This document shows positions 1 to 7,322 of a stretch of 47,862 bases of DNA, piece by piece. The position numbers and the translations under genes were made by a program. The notes under the pieces were generated by a model. The model was given only the letters and a program-made list of their open reading frames with translations. It did no database searches and was not told the DNA's origin. Position 1 is the first letter of the stretch, and each line of letters opens with the position of its first letter. Source of the stretch: Sedimentitalea xiamensis (GTDB taxonomy: Bacteria; Pseudomonadota; Alphaproteobacteria; Rhodobacterales; Rhodobacteraceae); assembly GCF_030164465.1 (NCBI RefSeq), contig NZ_JASNJE010000034.1:1-47862 (forward strand), read 5' to 3'.

Positions 1-2
1 AC

Positions 3-179
3 CCGACCCGCGCAACGCGCTATCCCATCGACTGGAGGCTCTGCAAGGAGCCCCATCTGGTCGAGTGTTTCTTCAATCGGATCAAACGATTCCGCCGTAT
101 CGCACTGCGCTGCGAAAAGACAATCTCGTCCTTTCGGGCATTCGTTGCCCTTGCCTGTGCTATGACATGGATCGGTTAA
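3..179 (+). CDS. IS5-family transposase, C-terminal part (cut by window edge)
   Basis: An open frame runs in from the left edge and ends at TAA 177-179. It encodes 58 residues including IDWRLCKEPHLVECFFNRIK and, further on, RRIALRCEKT, SFRAFVALA and AMTWIG. This is the typical C-terminal end of IS5-group DDE transposases. The E of the 'HLVECFFNRIK' stretch lies where these enzymes carry their last catalytic glutamate. Only the end is visible, so whether the element is intact cannot be judged. It is the first of several transposase pieces in the leftmost 15.8 kb. No clear terminal inverted repeat was found just downstream, and nothing recognisable follows until the recombinase remnant at 364. 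Confidence 0.8.
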   Translation, partial: PTRATRYPIDWRLCKEPHLVECFFNRIKRFRRIALRCEKTISSFRAFVALACAMTWIG

Positions 180-363
180 ATGCAGACGCCGCCTAATGTA
201 CGCGCCGCGAGAAGGCCCGAAGTTGAAGGAAGAGATCGATCCCTCGGTATGGAACCTTTGGGACAACGAACCCTCGTATCGGCCCTCTTCGCTGCAAAGA
301 CTTCGGACCGAGAGGACCTGATCGCCATACGGACCGGATTGAACGGAGCGCACCATTTCTGAT

Positions 364-769
364 CCTTTACGGCACGGTCGCGCGGGATTCCTATCCTGCA
401 ACATGCCCGAGGCCAACGACCTCACCGTCGGCATCATGGCCCTGGTCGCCCAGCAGGAACGCGAGGCGATCTCCCGCCGCACAAGGAAACCCTCGCTACC
501 GCAAGGCGCGCGGCGTGACGCTCGGCAACCCCAACGGCGCGGCAGCTCTGCGACGCGCCGGCAAGGGAGCTGTGGCGCTGCGTGCCGCAGTCACCGCCAA
601 CGCCGACACCTTCGCCGCCGACCTCGCACCGGTTCTCGAAACCATCCGGTCCGAAGGTCACACCACTCTCCGCGCCCTCGCCAGCGAACTGAACAGGCAG
701 GGCATCCAGACTCGTCGCGGCGGCAGTTGGCATGTGTCGACGGTACGGAACCTGATCGCGCGGCTGGGT
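364..769 (+). pseudogene. Serine recombinase (resolvase) remnant, frameshifted
   Basis: The first frame (about 364-485) encodes MPEANDLTVGIMALVAQQER followed by EAISRRT, which is the end of the resolvase catalytic domain. The downstream half is in another frame: from about 503 it reads KARGVTLGNPNG and continues through TTLRALASELNRQGIQTRRG to VRNLIARLG at 769, the recombinase hinge and C-terminal region. The switch happens in 480-510. It is explained by two single-base losses in A/G runs: 'acaagg' where 'acaaagg' is expected, and 'gcaagg' where 'gcaaagg' is expected. The N-terminal half with the catalytic serine is missing. It is a dead site-specific recombinase, probably from a phage, plasmid or integrative element. 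The second frame stays open into the next gene by chance. Confidence 0.75.
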
Positions 770-831
770 TCGCGACACGCCGCTGTCCGAAAAGTTTGGC
801 GGGAGACGCTCGGTGATCTATTTCTGTCCGC

Positions 832-1545
832 ATGTGGAAATGCGCTCTCCTTCTCTGGCTCGCCACAACGTTTCCGTTGTCGGCGCAGGACGTGGATCTC
901 GAACTCGTGCTGCTAGCGGATGCATCCGGTTCGATCACGGGAGAGGAGATCCGGTTCCAGCGGGCGGGATATGCGGAGGCGATCACCGATCCCGATGTGA
1001 TCGGCGCCATTGAAAATACCGCGTATGGTTCAATTGCCGTGACCTATGTCGAATGGGCGACCAATACCGCCGTGGTGGTCGACTGGACACGTATAGATGG
1101 CATGGAAACGGCCCGTGCCTTCGCGGAACGTCTCCTGTTGCCGCCCCGTCAGGCTGTCGGCCGCAATGCGATCGGGGCGGCCTTGCTGGATGCCAAACGC
1201 CTTATCGAGCGGAACAGGTTCGAGGGCTGGCGCAAGGTCATCGACTTCTCGGGGGACAGCCCCAACAGCTTTTCCGGCCCCTCCATATCAGCCGCGCGCG
1301 ACGAGGTCGTGGCCGCCGGCATCACCATCAATGCCCTGCCCATTCTCTGCCGCTTCTGCGATACGGCCGTGCGTTTCCCCGATCTCGCCGAAATCTACGA
1401 GGAGCGCATAATCGGAGGGCGTGGCGCGTTCGTCGTGACCGCCCACAGCGAGGAGGACCTGACTGCCGCCATCGTCCGGAAACTGGTGCTGGAAATATCG
1501 GGCAGGATGCCGGCGCACGAGATTGCCGGCAAGATCGATCGATAA
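832..1545 (+). CDS. DUF1194 domain-containing secreted protein (vWA-like)
   Basis: The 237-residue product starts with a signal peptide (MWKCALLLWLATTFPLSAQ) and exports a von Willebrand A-like fold. The segment ELVLLADASGSITGEEI carries a MIDAS-type DxSGS metal-binding motif near residue 30, and VIDFSGDSPNS near residue 137 is the second conserved acidic strand. This is the DUF1194 family, common in Rhodobacteraceae and of unknown function. Four cysteines are present, one in the signal peptide, and LPILCRFCDTA contains a CxxC pair. The ribosome-binding site before the ATG is weak. The gene sits between a dead recombinase and a phage tail remnant, so it is probably cargo or a survivor of rearrangement. 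Family assignment is confident, role unknown. Confidence 0.85.
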   Translation: MWKCALLLWLATTFPLSAQDVDLELVLLADASGSITGEEIRFQRAGYAEAITDPDVIGAIENTAYGSIAVTYVEWATNTAVVVDWTRIDGMETARAFAERLLLPPRQAVGRNAIGAALLDAKRLIERNRFEGWRKVIDFSGDSPNSFSGPSISAARDEVVAAGITINALPILCRFCDTAVRFPDLAEIYEERIIGGRGAFVVTAHSEEDLTAAIVRKLVLEISGRMPAHEIAGKIDR

Positions 1546-1619
1546 GCCGGACGGCAATGTCGCTGAATTCATCGTGAAATCCCGGACCGGTTTCGCGGCC
1601 TTGGCGCACGTCGGCCTCT

Positions 1620-2132
1620 TCGGCTCGGTCCGCTTTCGCGGTCTCCGCCGACGGCAGCACCTTCTTCGACGGGCTGAGCGTCGACAACGCCACCGGCATC
1701 GTCGATCAGCCCCGGCTGCCGCGGTTCAAGGCGTACACGAACTACGACAACTACATCGGCGTCGGGACCTGGACGAAGATCGGTCTGAACAACACCGACT
1801 ACAACGATCAGGGCGCCTTCGACGCCGCGAACGACCATTTCGTGGCGCCCGTGGACGGCACCTACCTCTTCGGCGCGACGCTCATGTACAAGGTCAACGC
1901 CAGTACCACCGCCCGCATGCGCGGGCGGCTCGTGCTGAACGGCACGACCGAAATCCGCGGCTCCCTCGGCGAAATCTCCGCCACCCACGTCTCGCTCGCC
2001 ACCGCGATCTGGCTTCAGACCCTGGTGCCGCTGACCGCGGGCGATACCGTCGAGCTGCAGGGGTATTTCCGGGTCGCGGACGGCTACTTCGCCGCCGATC
2101 ACACGTCCTTCTGGGGCTGCAAGGTCGACTGA
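1620..2132 (+). pseudogene. Phage tail-fibre C-terminal fragment (C1q-like)
   Basis: The frame is open from 1578 to TGA 2130-2132 but has no plausible start. Recognisable protein begins at about 1640 with VSADGSTFFDGLSVDNATG and continues through DNYIGVGTWTKIGLNNTDY, FVAPVDGTYLFGATLMYK and GDTVELQGYFRVADGYFAAD. The last 100 residues look like the jelly-roll C1q/TNF-like domain that closes tail-fibre or DUF2793-type proteins of Rhodobacterales prophages. The missing N-terminus and the abrupt join to the DUF1194 gene show that this is a broken phage gene. The DUF6127-like gene 20 bases downstream is its usual kind of neighbour in such prophages. Confidence 0.6.
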
Positions 2133-2152
2133 GCGGTGGAAGGAGGATCCCG

Positions 2153-2428
2153 ATGACACCACCACGATCCGAGGGCTTCGTGCGCATGCCCGATGCCGAG
2201 TTCGAAGCGATCCTGGCGCGCGCTACCGAGGAAGGCGCGAAGCGCGCGCTCGCCGATGTCGGGCTCGATAGCGATGAGGCCGCACTCGATCTTCGTGACC
2301 TGCGGCGCGGGCGTGTCGCTGAATGCGATGAATTCCCAATTCAAAGAACGCGCGTGATCACGACCTTGAAGATCAGAACCGGCACAGAAAGTGGCCGAGT
2401 TACCATCATTTTGACTTTGGCACGATAG
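2153..2428 (+). pseudogene. DUF6127-like phage protein, 3' end replaced
   Basis: The ATG at 2153 has a strong Shine-Dalgarno sequence (GGAAGGAGG, 2139-2147). The product begins MTPPRSEGFVRMPDAEFEAI and continues LARATEEGAKRALADVGL, like DUF6127-type prophage proteins, which follow tail-fibre genes. After LDSDEAALDLRDLR (about 2300) the sequence stops resembling the family. The expected C-terminal membrane segment is absent and the frame drifts to a stop at 2428. From 2341 on, this DNA codes on the other strand. I therefore read it as an N-terminal phage gene fragment joined to foreign DNA near 2300. It may still be translated as a 91-residue chimera. The family name is from memory of similar sequences. 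Confidence 0.5.
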
Positions 2429-2673
2429 ACCTCATCGAGGTTGTTGGCGAGCTGCCACGAGACGACCCGGGCGGTGACGCACCGGGTGAGGACGGCGCCG
2501 GCGATGAGCCCGGCCGGGATCAACAGTACCGGGTACACGGCGGCCGGGAGCAGTGTCGCCCCGAGCGCGGCGAGGTAGGCGCGGACAAACTCGCTGACTT
2601 GGTACGGCCGCGGGTGCTGCTTGCCTCGACGGTGGCGCTGGCGCGGCGCCTCGAGCATATGGGAGCTGGCCAT
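2341..2673 (-). CDS. Small hypothetical membrane protein
   Basis: 110 residues. The ATG (2671-2673, complement) follows an AGGAG Shine-Dalgarno sequence at good spacing, which supports a real gene. The N-terminus is basic (residues 1-25). One or two hydrophobic segments follow: ALGATLLPAAVYPVLLIPAG and its extension LIAGAVLTR, then a basic amphipathic stretch and PLSVPVLIFKVVITRVL at the end. The pattern suggests an inner-membrane protein with two membrane-inserted parts. I do not recognise the family. It overlaps the chimeric tail of the DUF6127-like fragment on the opposite strand. A short coding remnant lies about 36 bases upstream on the same strand, so the two may once have been one operon brought in from elsewhere. 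Confidence 0.55.
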   Translation of the reverse strand: MASSHMLEAPRQRHRRGKQHPRPYQVSEFVRAYLAALGATLLPAAVYPVLLIPAGLIAGAVLTRCVTARVVSWQLANNLDEVYRAKVKMMVTRPLSVPVLIFKVVITRVL

Positions 2674-2709
2674 GGGATCTCCTGTTCGGTGGGTGGCGTG
2701 AGCGGCAGC

Positions 2710-2808
2710 TCAGAACCGAGCCCGGCGCCCGGTACTCGCGTCCTGCACCTCGACGACGCGCAGGCTCTTGAGCTTGACCTTGGTCGCGGCCGGGTTGCGG
2801 TATCCGCC
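2710..2808 (-). pseudogene. Short C-terminal coding remnant, unknown family
   Basis: On the complement, the frame ending at TGA 2710-2712 encodes GYRNPAATKVKLKSLRVVEV followed by QDASTGRRARF. This reads like the genuine end of a small soluble protein rather than a chance frame. No start exists: a stop lies upstream in frame, and at about 2808-2811 the sequence changes to an AraC-family C-terminus on the + strand. It precedes the small membrane protein gene (start 2673) on the same strand. I cannot name the family, and a chance frame is not excluded. Confidence 0.3.
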
Positions 2809-2810
2809 TC

Positions 2811-2980
2811 GAGAACGCGCCCGGCGCCCGCTTCACGCCCAGGCAAATGAGACCGTCACATCAATCGCCCTTAATTGCGGACTCACGCATCTCGGTCGGT
2901 TTGCCAGAGCTTACCGGGACAAGTTCGGCGTATTGCCCTCGCAGGCCCTGCAACGCGGAACCGGCCCGTGGCGGATGTGA
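2811..2980 (+). pseudogene. AraC-family regulator, C-terminal HTH fragment
   Basis: The frame reads ERARRPLHAQANETVTSIAL, then NCGLTHLGRFARAYRDKFG and VLPSQALQRG, ending at TGA 2978-2980. This is the second helix-turn-helix of AraC/XylS-type regulators ('VTSIAL.CGLTHLGRFARAYR..FG..PS'). The first HTH and the whole N-terminal sensor domain are gone, and homology begins abruptly at about 2811. It lies just upstream of a small lipoprotein gene. The intact AraC gene at 13296-14261 has the same relation to a paralogous lipoprotein, so this appears to be the decayed regulator of a duplicated regulator-lipoprotein pair. The two C-termini share the pattern HLGR.x.AYR..(F/Y)G.LPS. Confidence 0.75.
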
Positions 2981-3148
2981 TGTTCCCGCGGCCTGCCGGA
3001 CGTTGCGCGACTCGGATCGGTCCCGCGATGTGGCGTGGCAGGCAGGACGTGGCAGCAATCTTGCAGGATGGGGATAAACATCTTCGCAAGTTGAATTGAC
3101 CAGACTCGATATTCGCAGATACTTGACTTCCAATAACATTCGACGAAA

Positions 3149-3168
3149 CTGCACAGTGCAGCCTCGAT
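3149..3168 (+). promoter_or_regulatory. Conserved element upstream of lipoprotein copy 1
   Basis: The sequence CTGCACAGTGCAGCCTCGAT ends 65 bases before the ATG at 3234. Upstream of the paralogous lipoprotein (complement of 13125-13145) there is a counterpart with the same order: CTGGACA, one extra A, then GTGCGGCCTCGAT, ending 68 bases before its ATG. Eighteen of 20 aligned bases are identical. The surrounding intergenic DNA is not similar overall. A binding site for the AraC-type regulator encoded upstream of each copy is the likely meaning, but this is inference. Confidence 0.5.
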
Positions 3169-3233
3169 ATCCCGCGCGCCGAGATCCTCGCCAGCGCGCC
3201 CCGGGCCTGTAATATTCGAGGAAGGAGATGCAT

Positions 3234-3572
3234 ATGAAAACATCATTGCTTGTGCTGCCGATCCTGGCGCTTGCCGCGGGGTGCGTGGAGACGGACGGCA
3301 GTATCGCCTCCGGTTCCAACACCTCCGGCGGATCGGCGACCGCGTCGATCAACCCGCGCAGCGGCGGCGGCTACACGCTGGTTCTCAGCACGCAGGGCAA
3401 CACCTGCACCGCAATTTATGAAAATCCGGCGCCAGGCGGAACTGAACTGCGCCCTCTCAACTGTTCCGGCGACGGCAGTGGAAACGCGACAGTGAGCTAC
3501 GACACCGCCGGCGCGCCAGTCAGAGTGACCTTTGGCGGCGTGGGCATTGGCAGCGGCACGATCAGATTCTGA
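3234..3572 (+). CDS. Small lipoprotein, copy 1
   Basis: 112 residues beginning MKTSLLVLPILALAAGCVET. The lipobox LAAGC predicts cleavage and lipidation at Cys17. I chose the ATG at 3234, not the one at 3228, because the Shine-Dalgarno run AGGAAGGAG ends at 3227 and would touch the earlier codon. The mature part is a Ser/Gly/Thr-rich linker followed by a small beta-rich domain with a cysteine pair (NTCTAIYENP and LRPLNCSGDG), ending GSGTIRF. The product at 12649-13056 is a paralog with the same plan: lipobox then VETGG, TCTGVLDEAP, IVCTDG, ending AGSLRF. The function is unknown. The protein should sit in a membrane facing the periplasm or cell surface. Confidence 0.75.
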   Translation: MKTSLLVLPILALAAGCVETDGSIASGSNTSGGSATASINPRSGGGYTLVLSTQGNTCTAIYENPAPGGTELRPLNCSGDGSGNATVSYDTAGAPVRVTFGGVGIGSGTIRF

Positions 3573-3611
3573 ATCCACCCGTACTGCAGGGGAGGCGGCG
3601 GGCATCCGGGA

Positions 3612-3806
3612 TCAGAGCACGCCCTCGTCGACGAGCGACTCGATGCCGGCCGTCGTGCTGTCGCCATACGCGATGCATTGCCACGGTGCCCGTTCCGGTC
3701 CGAGGCCGACCCGCACCAGCGTTCCGGCTTCGGAGAATCCCGAACCGAGCGGCGTGACATCGGGATTGTTCGTCGTGTCTCGGCAGGGGTCCCTTGCCAT
3801 CTTCAT
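3612..3806 (-). pseudogene. C-terminal fragment of a small conserved secreted protein
   Basis: On the complement the frame encodes MKMARDPCRDTTNNPDVTPL followed by GSGFSEAGTLVRVGLGPERA and PWQCIAYGDSTTAGIESLVD, ending DEGVL. The block FSEAGTLVRVG.GP.RAPWQC with two cysteines looks like the C-terminal half of small secreted or lipoprotein families in Rhodobacteraceae. No signal peptide precedes it, and an in-frame stop (TAA) lies five codons before the only ATG. No clear ribosome-binding site is seen. I read it as a truncated gene. The resemblance is recalled, not computed. Confidence 0.4.
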
Positions 3807-3969
3807 TGCAACGCCTGGTTAACACGCATGTGACGGCATCCGCCGGTGCACGGGAAGTGTACGCAAGTCCCCCCGATTCCGCCCGCTTCGTCCTTGTTAG
3901 CCATGAGTTTCCGTACCGGTTCGGTTGTCCCGCCGCATCGGGCGTTCAGAGCCTGTCAAGGGCGGCATC

Positions 3970-4725
3970 CTAGTGCAGGACGCGGTCGGCCATCCAGACT
4001 GCGCCGAACAGTATGGGCTGATGCAGCAGATAGATCGATAGACTGTTGCGTCCGGGCCAGGACAGGATCCGTCCGACCTTGCCCGGCAATTCGGTCAAGC
4101 CCTGCCATCTGTCCGCAAACAGGCGCGCGAACAGAAGCCCGAACAGACAGACTCCCAGCCAGGGAAAGATCGGCTCGTAATCCAGCATTCGGGGTCTGAT
4201 CCCTCCAAGTCCTGTCCAGAGCCAGACCGGATCATCGAATACCGCCCAGTCGGCCCGGCCCAGCAGCAGCGAGACGATCGCGGCCAGGGCCAGTACGGCA
4301 ACCGGCGCCTGCAGGAACAGCAGGCCCGCAGTCGTGGAAAGGGCGATGGCATGCAGGATGCCAAACCGCACCCAGGCCTGTGGCATTGCCAAGCGGGTCG
4401 CCAGCGAGACGGCGGTCGCAGCCAGCACGAGAATACTGAGCCGGCGCAAAAAAGAGCGCCACCGAATACCGTCAGCATGCGCTAGCCACAGGCATATTCC
4501 GGACAGGAACAGAAAGCTTCCGGCGATAATCCGCGCGAAGACCTTCCACCCTGTCGCCTGCATCGTATCTTGCGAAAGGAAGCCGAACATCGTCAGATCC
4601 CAGGCCAGATGGAAAAGGATCATTGCAACCAGAGCGATCGACCTCGCAATGTCGATTGCCAGTAGGCGCCGCGGTCGCATCGGAACAACCAACTTTACTT
4701 CAGATACGGTCCGTTGAGTGCGCAT
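3970..4725 (-). CDS. DUF1624 (HGSNAT-like) membrane protein
   Basis: 251 residues. The ATG at 4725 is chosen over the TTG immediately upstream; a GGAG lies 8 bases before it. The product has about seven hydrophobic helices. The opening RRLLAIDIARSIALVAMILF followed by HLAWDLTMFG is the signature of DUF1624/YeiB-type proteins, related to heparan-alpha-glucosaminide N-acetyltransferase. The histidine in the first helix corresponds to the catalytic or acyl-accepting one of that family. The closing NSLSIYLLHQPILFG matches the 'NxLxxYLxHxP' end of the fold. Such proteins transfer acyl groups across the inner membrane, but the substrate is unknown. It stands alone, transcribed away from the IS3 remnant, and is likely intact cargo. 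Confidence 0.75.
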   Translation of the reverse strand: MRTQRTVSEVKLVVPMRPRRLLAIDIARSIALVAMILFHLAWDLTMFGFLSQDTMQATGWKVFARIIAGSFLFLSGICLWLAHADGIRWRSFLRRLSILVLAATAVSLATRLAMPQAWVRFGILHAIALSTTAGLLFLQAPVAVLALAAIVSLLLGRADWAVFDDPVWLWTGLGGIRPRMLDYEPIFPWLGVCLFGLLFARLFADRWQGLTELPGKVGRILSWPGRNSLSIYLLHQPILFGAVWMADRVLH

Positions 4726-4865
4726 CAATCCATCTCCAAATCATGAACACCCGGTCAGTTTTCACGGGCTTTTGCCACGTCCCAATCTGTCTTGGGATCA
4801 GGGAGTTCAAAAAAACTAGTGTTCCTCACCTGACAGAAGATTCCCATCAACGATCATATGGGCCG

Positions 4866-4982
4866 GACGTGTCGATGATGAGGCAGATGTGAAGGCGCTG
4901 GAGGACGAGAACCGGCGGCTGAAACGCATGTTCGCGGATCTCAGCATGCAGGCTGATCTTCTGAAGGAGGCTCTGGGAAAAA
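4866..4982 (+). pseudogene. IS3-family OrfA remnant
   Basis: The frame reads GRVDDEADVKALEDENRRLK followed by RMFADLSMQADLLKEALGK. This is the C-terminal leucine-zipper part of IS3-group OrfA (compare 'LKALEDEN.RLK.L.AD..L....LKEAL.KK'). The N-terminal helix-turn-helix is absent, so the 5' part of the element is lost. A run of six A residues (4978-4983) marks the usual OrfA/OrfB frameshift region. OrfB follows directly in another frame. Confidence 0.65.
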
Positions 4983-5240
4983 ATGACCCGGCCAGCTCAA
5001 CGCCGCGAGTTGGCCGAGAAGGCTGTGGCGACAAGAGGGGTAAGCATCGCGCTGGCCTGCTGCTCGTTCGGCGTCAGCGAGACCCGTTTCCGCTACAGTC
5101 CGAAGCGCGACGAAGAGAACGAACTGATCGCCGACCTGCTGGTCGGGCTGACCAGGGCGCACAAGACCTGGCGGTTCAGGCTGTGTTTCCTGCATCTTCG
5201 GAACGTGAAGGGACATGACTGGAACCACAAGCGTCGGCTT
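4983..5240 (+). pseudogene. IS3-family OrfB, N-terminal remnant
   Basis: From ATG 4983 the frame encodes MTRPAQRRELAEKAVATRGV, SIALACCSFGVSETRFRYSP and LTRAHKTWRFRLCFLHLRNV, ending KGHDWNHKR. This is the start of IS3-group OrfB up to the point where the catalytic DDE integrase core should begin. At about 5240 homology stops, and the next bases are the 3' end of the convergent hydrolase gene (stop at 5254-5256). The whole catalytic core and right end are missing, so the element is dead. A deletion joining the IS to the hydrolase region is the simplest explanation. Confidence 0.75.
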
Positions 5241-5253
5241 TCTCCGTATGCTT

Positions 5254-7236
5254 TCAAAGTGGAAGCGGATGCAGGTTCCCGTCCGGCAGCATGACGGGCG
5301 GACGCAGATCTGCGATGCAGGAAGTGTCGATGGTGCCTTCCGGGTTTTCGATGAAGGCCTCGGTGATGTCTCTGGCGCATTGGCTGAAAAGAATCGTGCC
5401 GTGGCCGGATTCCGGAAAGACCAGGTTCTGCGCATTGATCAGTGTTTCGGCGGCTACGGCCCCCCAGGCGCCGGAGGTCTGGGTGTCGATCTCTCCGTTC
5501 ATCACCAGTACGCGCTGGTCGCTCTTGACAGGCTCCAGCCAGTTGTCGCGTGGCACAGGCGTGAATACCTGCTCGCAGACATCGAAAAACGTCGGCACTT
5601 CATTGATCAGGAGCTGCGTCATTAGGGGACCGAAGGGAAGCGACTCTGTCTCGGCCTTCACGCCTTCGAGCGAGTTGAATCCGTCGACAAAGTCTTCCTG
5701 GCACGCGAAGAGGTAGGACTCGAAATCGCCTTCGACGCCGTCTTCAAGGGCCTGATTGTCAAGGCCGATCAATTCAAAGACCCGCGCCACGTCGGCGTCA
5801 TCCATCGACAGCGTCAGCGCGGCCAGCTGCGACGCCGTCGATCCGCTGAAATGTGTTGTGACAAGGTCCAAGAGCGCCGTCTTTTCAGGCTCCGCAAACC
5901 GCAGGTTGAGATAGTCGCGTCCGACGGCAAGGCGGTCGTCACGCGACGGCAGCGCGCGGATCGCCTCATCCATGATGTCGTCGAAGAGTTCGGCCAGCCC
6001 GACATTCGCCCGGTCCGCGGCAATGTCGCTTTCCAGCTGCCGGATTGCCTGTTGCGCCATCGCAGTGTTGGCCTCGATGACTTGCGCGGCGGTAGTCGCC
6101 GCGACGACCAGCGCCTGTTCGTCCCCGCTCAGCCCTGCGGCGCTGGCCTGGGCGACAAGCGAATCCGCGGCCACCTGCGGTGGGATCTGGCCGCTCACCA
6201 TCTGCGTCAGCAGCGTGGTGTCGCCCTCTTCGAGTTGCGCCACCATAAGCGGAAGGTAGGTCGAGATCTTGTTGGGATTCTGGCTGCGCCGGTCGTTGCG
6301 CCCCTTGATGTCCAGAAATAACCTTATGCCCGGATAGGGCTGTCCCATCACCTCGACCGGTTCTTCCATCATGCTGTCGAGCAAAGCATAGAAGCGCGCG
6401 GTGATGCCCGGATAGGCCTCGGCACAGACCGGATCGCGTTCGCATGGCCCGAAGGTGTTGTCGAAGGACTCCGCGTAGGGCGTAATGAGCGAGTCGTAAA
6501 GGTTGACCTGCGGCGGCGCGACCCCGTCGAGCACGATCGAGCGGATGCCGGGAAGCTCCTGCCGCATGACCTCAAGTGTGAGCTTCGTGCCGTAGGACAC
6601 GCCGTAGATGTTGTACGCGGGATAGCCGAGCGCCGACATCACGGCACCGACGTCGCGCGCGTTCTGGGTCGTGTTGATTTTTTTGATATCGACCCCGCGG
6701 CCCACGATTTCCTCGAGGCAGGAGCGCGTGAAGTCGACCGGCAGGTCCGGCAATTCCTCTCCGGCAAAGGATCGGACCGACTCATCGAGATTGTCTGCAA
6801 TCGTTCCAAAACAGTCCATATCGGGCGCGCTGGCGTCCACGCCGCGCTGATCGAAGGAGACGATGTCACGGCGCTGGCGCAGGTGGTCGAAGAACTGGCT
6901 GACCGCGTGCACATTGCGGACCGTACCGCCGCCGGGGCCGCCATGAAGATAGACCACCGGGTCCGGCGCGGGCGACAGGGAATGCGCTTTGTAGACGATC
7001 CAGCTGAGGTTCATCTGGCGGCCCTCAGGCGCGTCGTGGTCCTCGGGCACCGTAACCGTGCCGCAGATCACCGTCTCGCCTTCGATTTCGGCTGGTGCAA
7101 CGGGACGGGCGCAAGGCGTGATCTCTGTGACATAGGCCGGATCGGCGCTCCCGTCGGTCAGGTTAGGAAAATGCGACGGGTCAGGCTCCCCGGCGATCAG
7201 GGAGGCCACAAGAGCGATGATGTCTTCGGCGGTCAT
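5254..7236 (-). CDS. Alpha/beta hydrolase with TAP-like C-terminal domain
   Basis: 660 residues. The oxyanion-hole motif HGGPGGG is at 98-104, FDQRGVDAS follows at 128-136, and the nucleophile elbow GVSYG puts the catalytic Ser at 214. The TAP-like C-terminal part supplies Asp584 (NGEIDTQTS) and His612 (ESGHGT). This is the layout of tripeptidyl aminopeptidases and proline iminopeptidase-like hydrolases, which release N-terminal peptides. A roughly 300-residue insert between the elbow and the C-terminal Asp is the cap. Unlike most relatives it has no clear signal peptide, so it may be cytoplasmic or its true start may be missed. It is the last gene of the same-strand cassette, 86 bases after the CPBP protease gene, and its 3' end abuts the IS3 remnant. 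Confidence 0.85.
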   Translation of the reverse strand: MTAEDIIALVASLIAGEPDPSHFPNLTDGSADPAYVTEITPCARPVAPAEIEGETVICGTVTVPEDHDAPEGRQMNLSWIVYKAHSLSPAPDPVVYLHGGPGGGTVRNVHAVSQFFDHLRQRRDIVSFDQRGVDASAPDMDCFGTIADNLDESVRSFAGEELPDLPVDFTRSCLEEIVGRGVDIKKINTTQNARDVGAVMSALGYPAYNIYGVSYGTKLTLEVMRQELPGIRSIVLDGVAPPQVNLYDSLITPYAESFDNTFGPCERDPVCAEAYPGITARFYALLDSMMEEPVEVMGQPYPGIRLFLDIKGRNDRRSQNPNKISTYLPLMVAQLEEGDTTLLTQMVSGQIPPQVAADSLVAQASAAGLSGDEQALVVAATTAAQVIEANTAMAQQAIRQLESDIAADRANVGLAELFDDIMDEAIRALPSRDDRLAVGRDYLNLRFAEPEKTALLDLVTTHFSGSTASQLAALTLSMDDADVARVFELIGLDNQALEDGVEGDFESYLFACQEDFVDGFNSLEGVKAETESLPFGPLMTQLLINEVPTFFDVCEQVFTPVPRDNWLEPVKSDQRVLVMNGEIDTQTSGAWGAVAAETLINAQNLVFPESGHGTILFSQCARDITEAFIENPEGTIDTSCIADLRPPVMLPDGNLHPLPL

Positions 7237-7322
7237 GTCAGGGGATCCTTTCTATATCGAAGTCAGTGCGAAGCGGATGCGCCGCGTTCTTCGGAGGACT
7301 GGGCGAATTGATCGGGTCTGCT

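Noticed and set aside
196-321. 42-codon frame reading MYAPREGPKLKEEIDPSVWN onward, between the IS5 end and the recombinase
   Set aside because: It reads like protein and might be a gene remnant, but there is no ribosome-binding site and no family I can defend.
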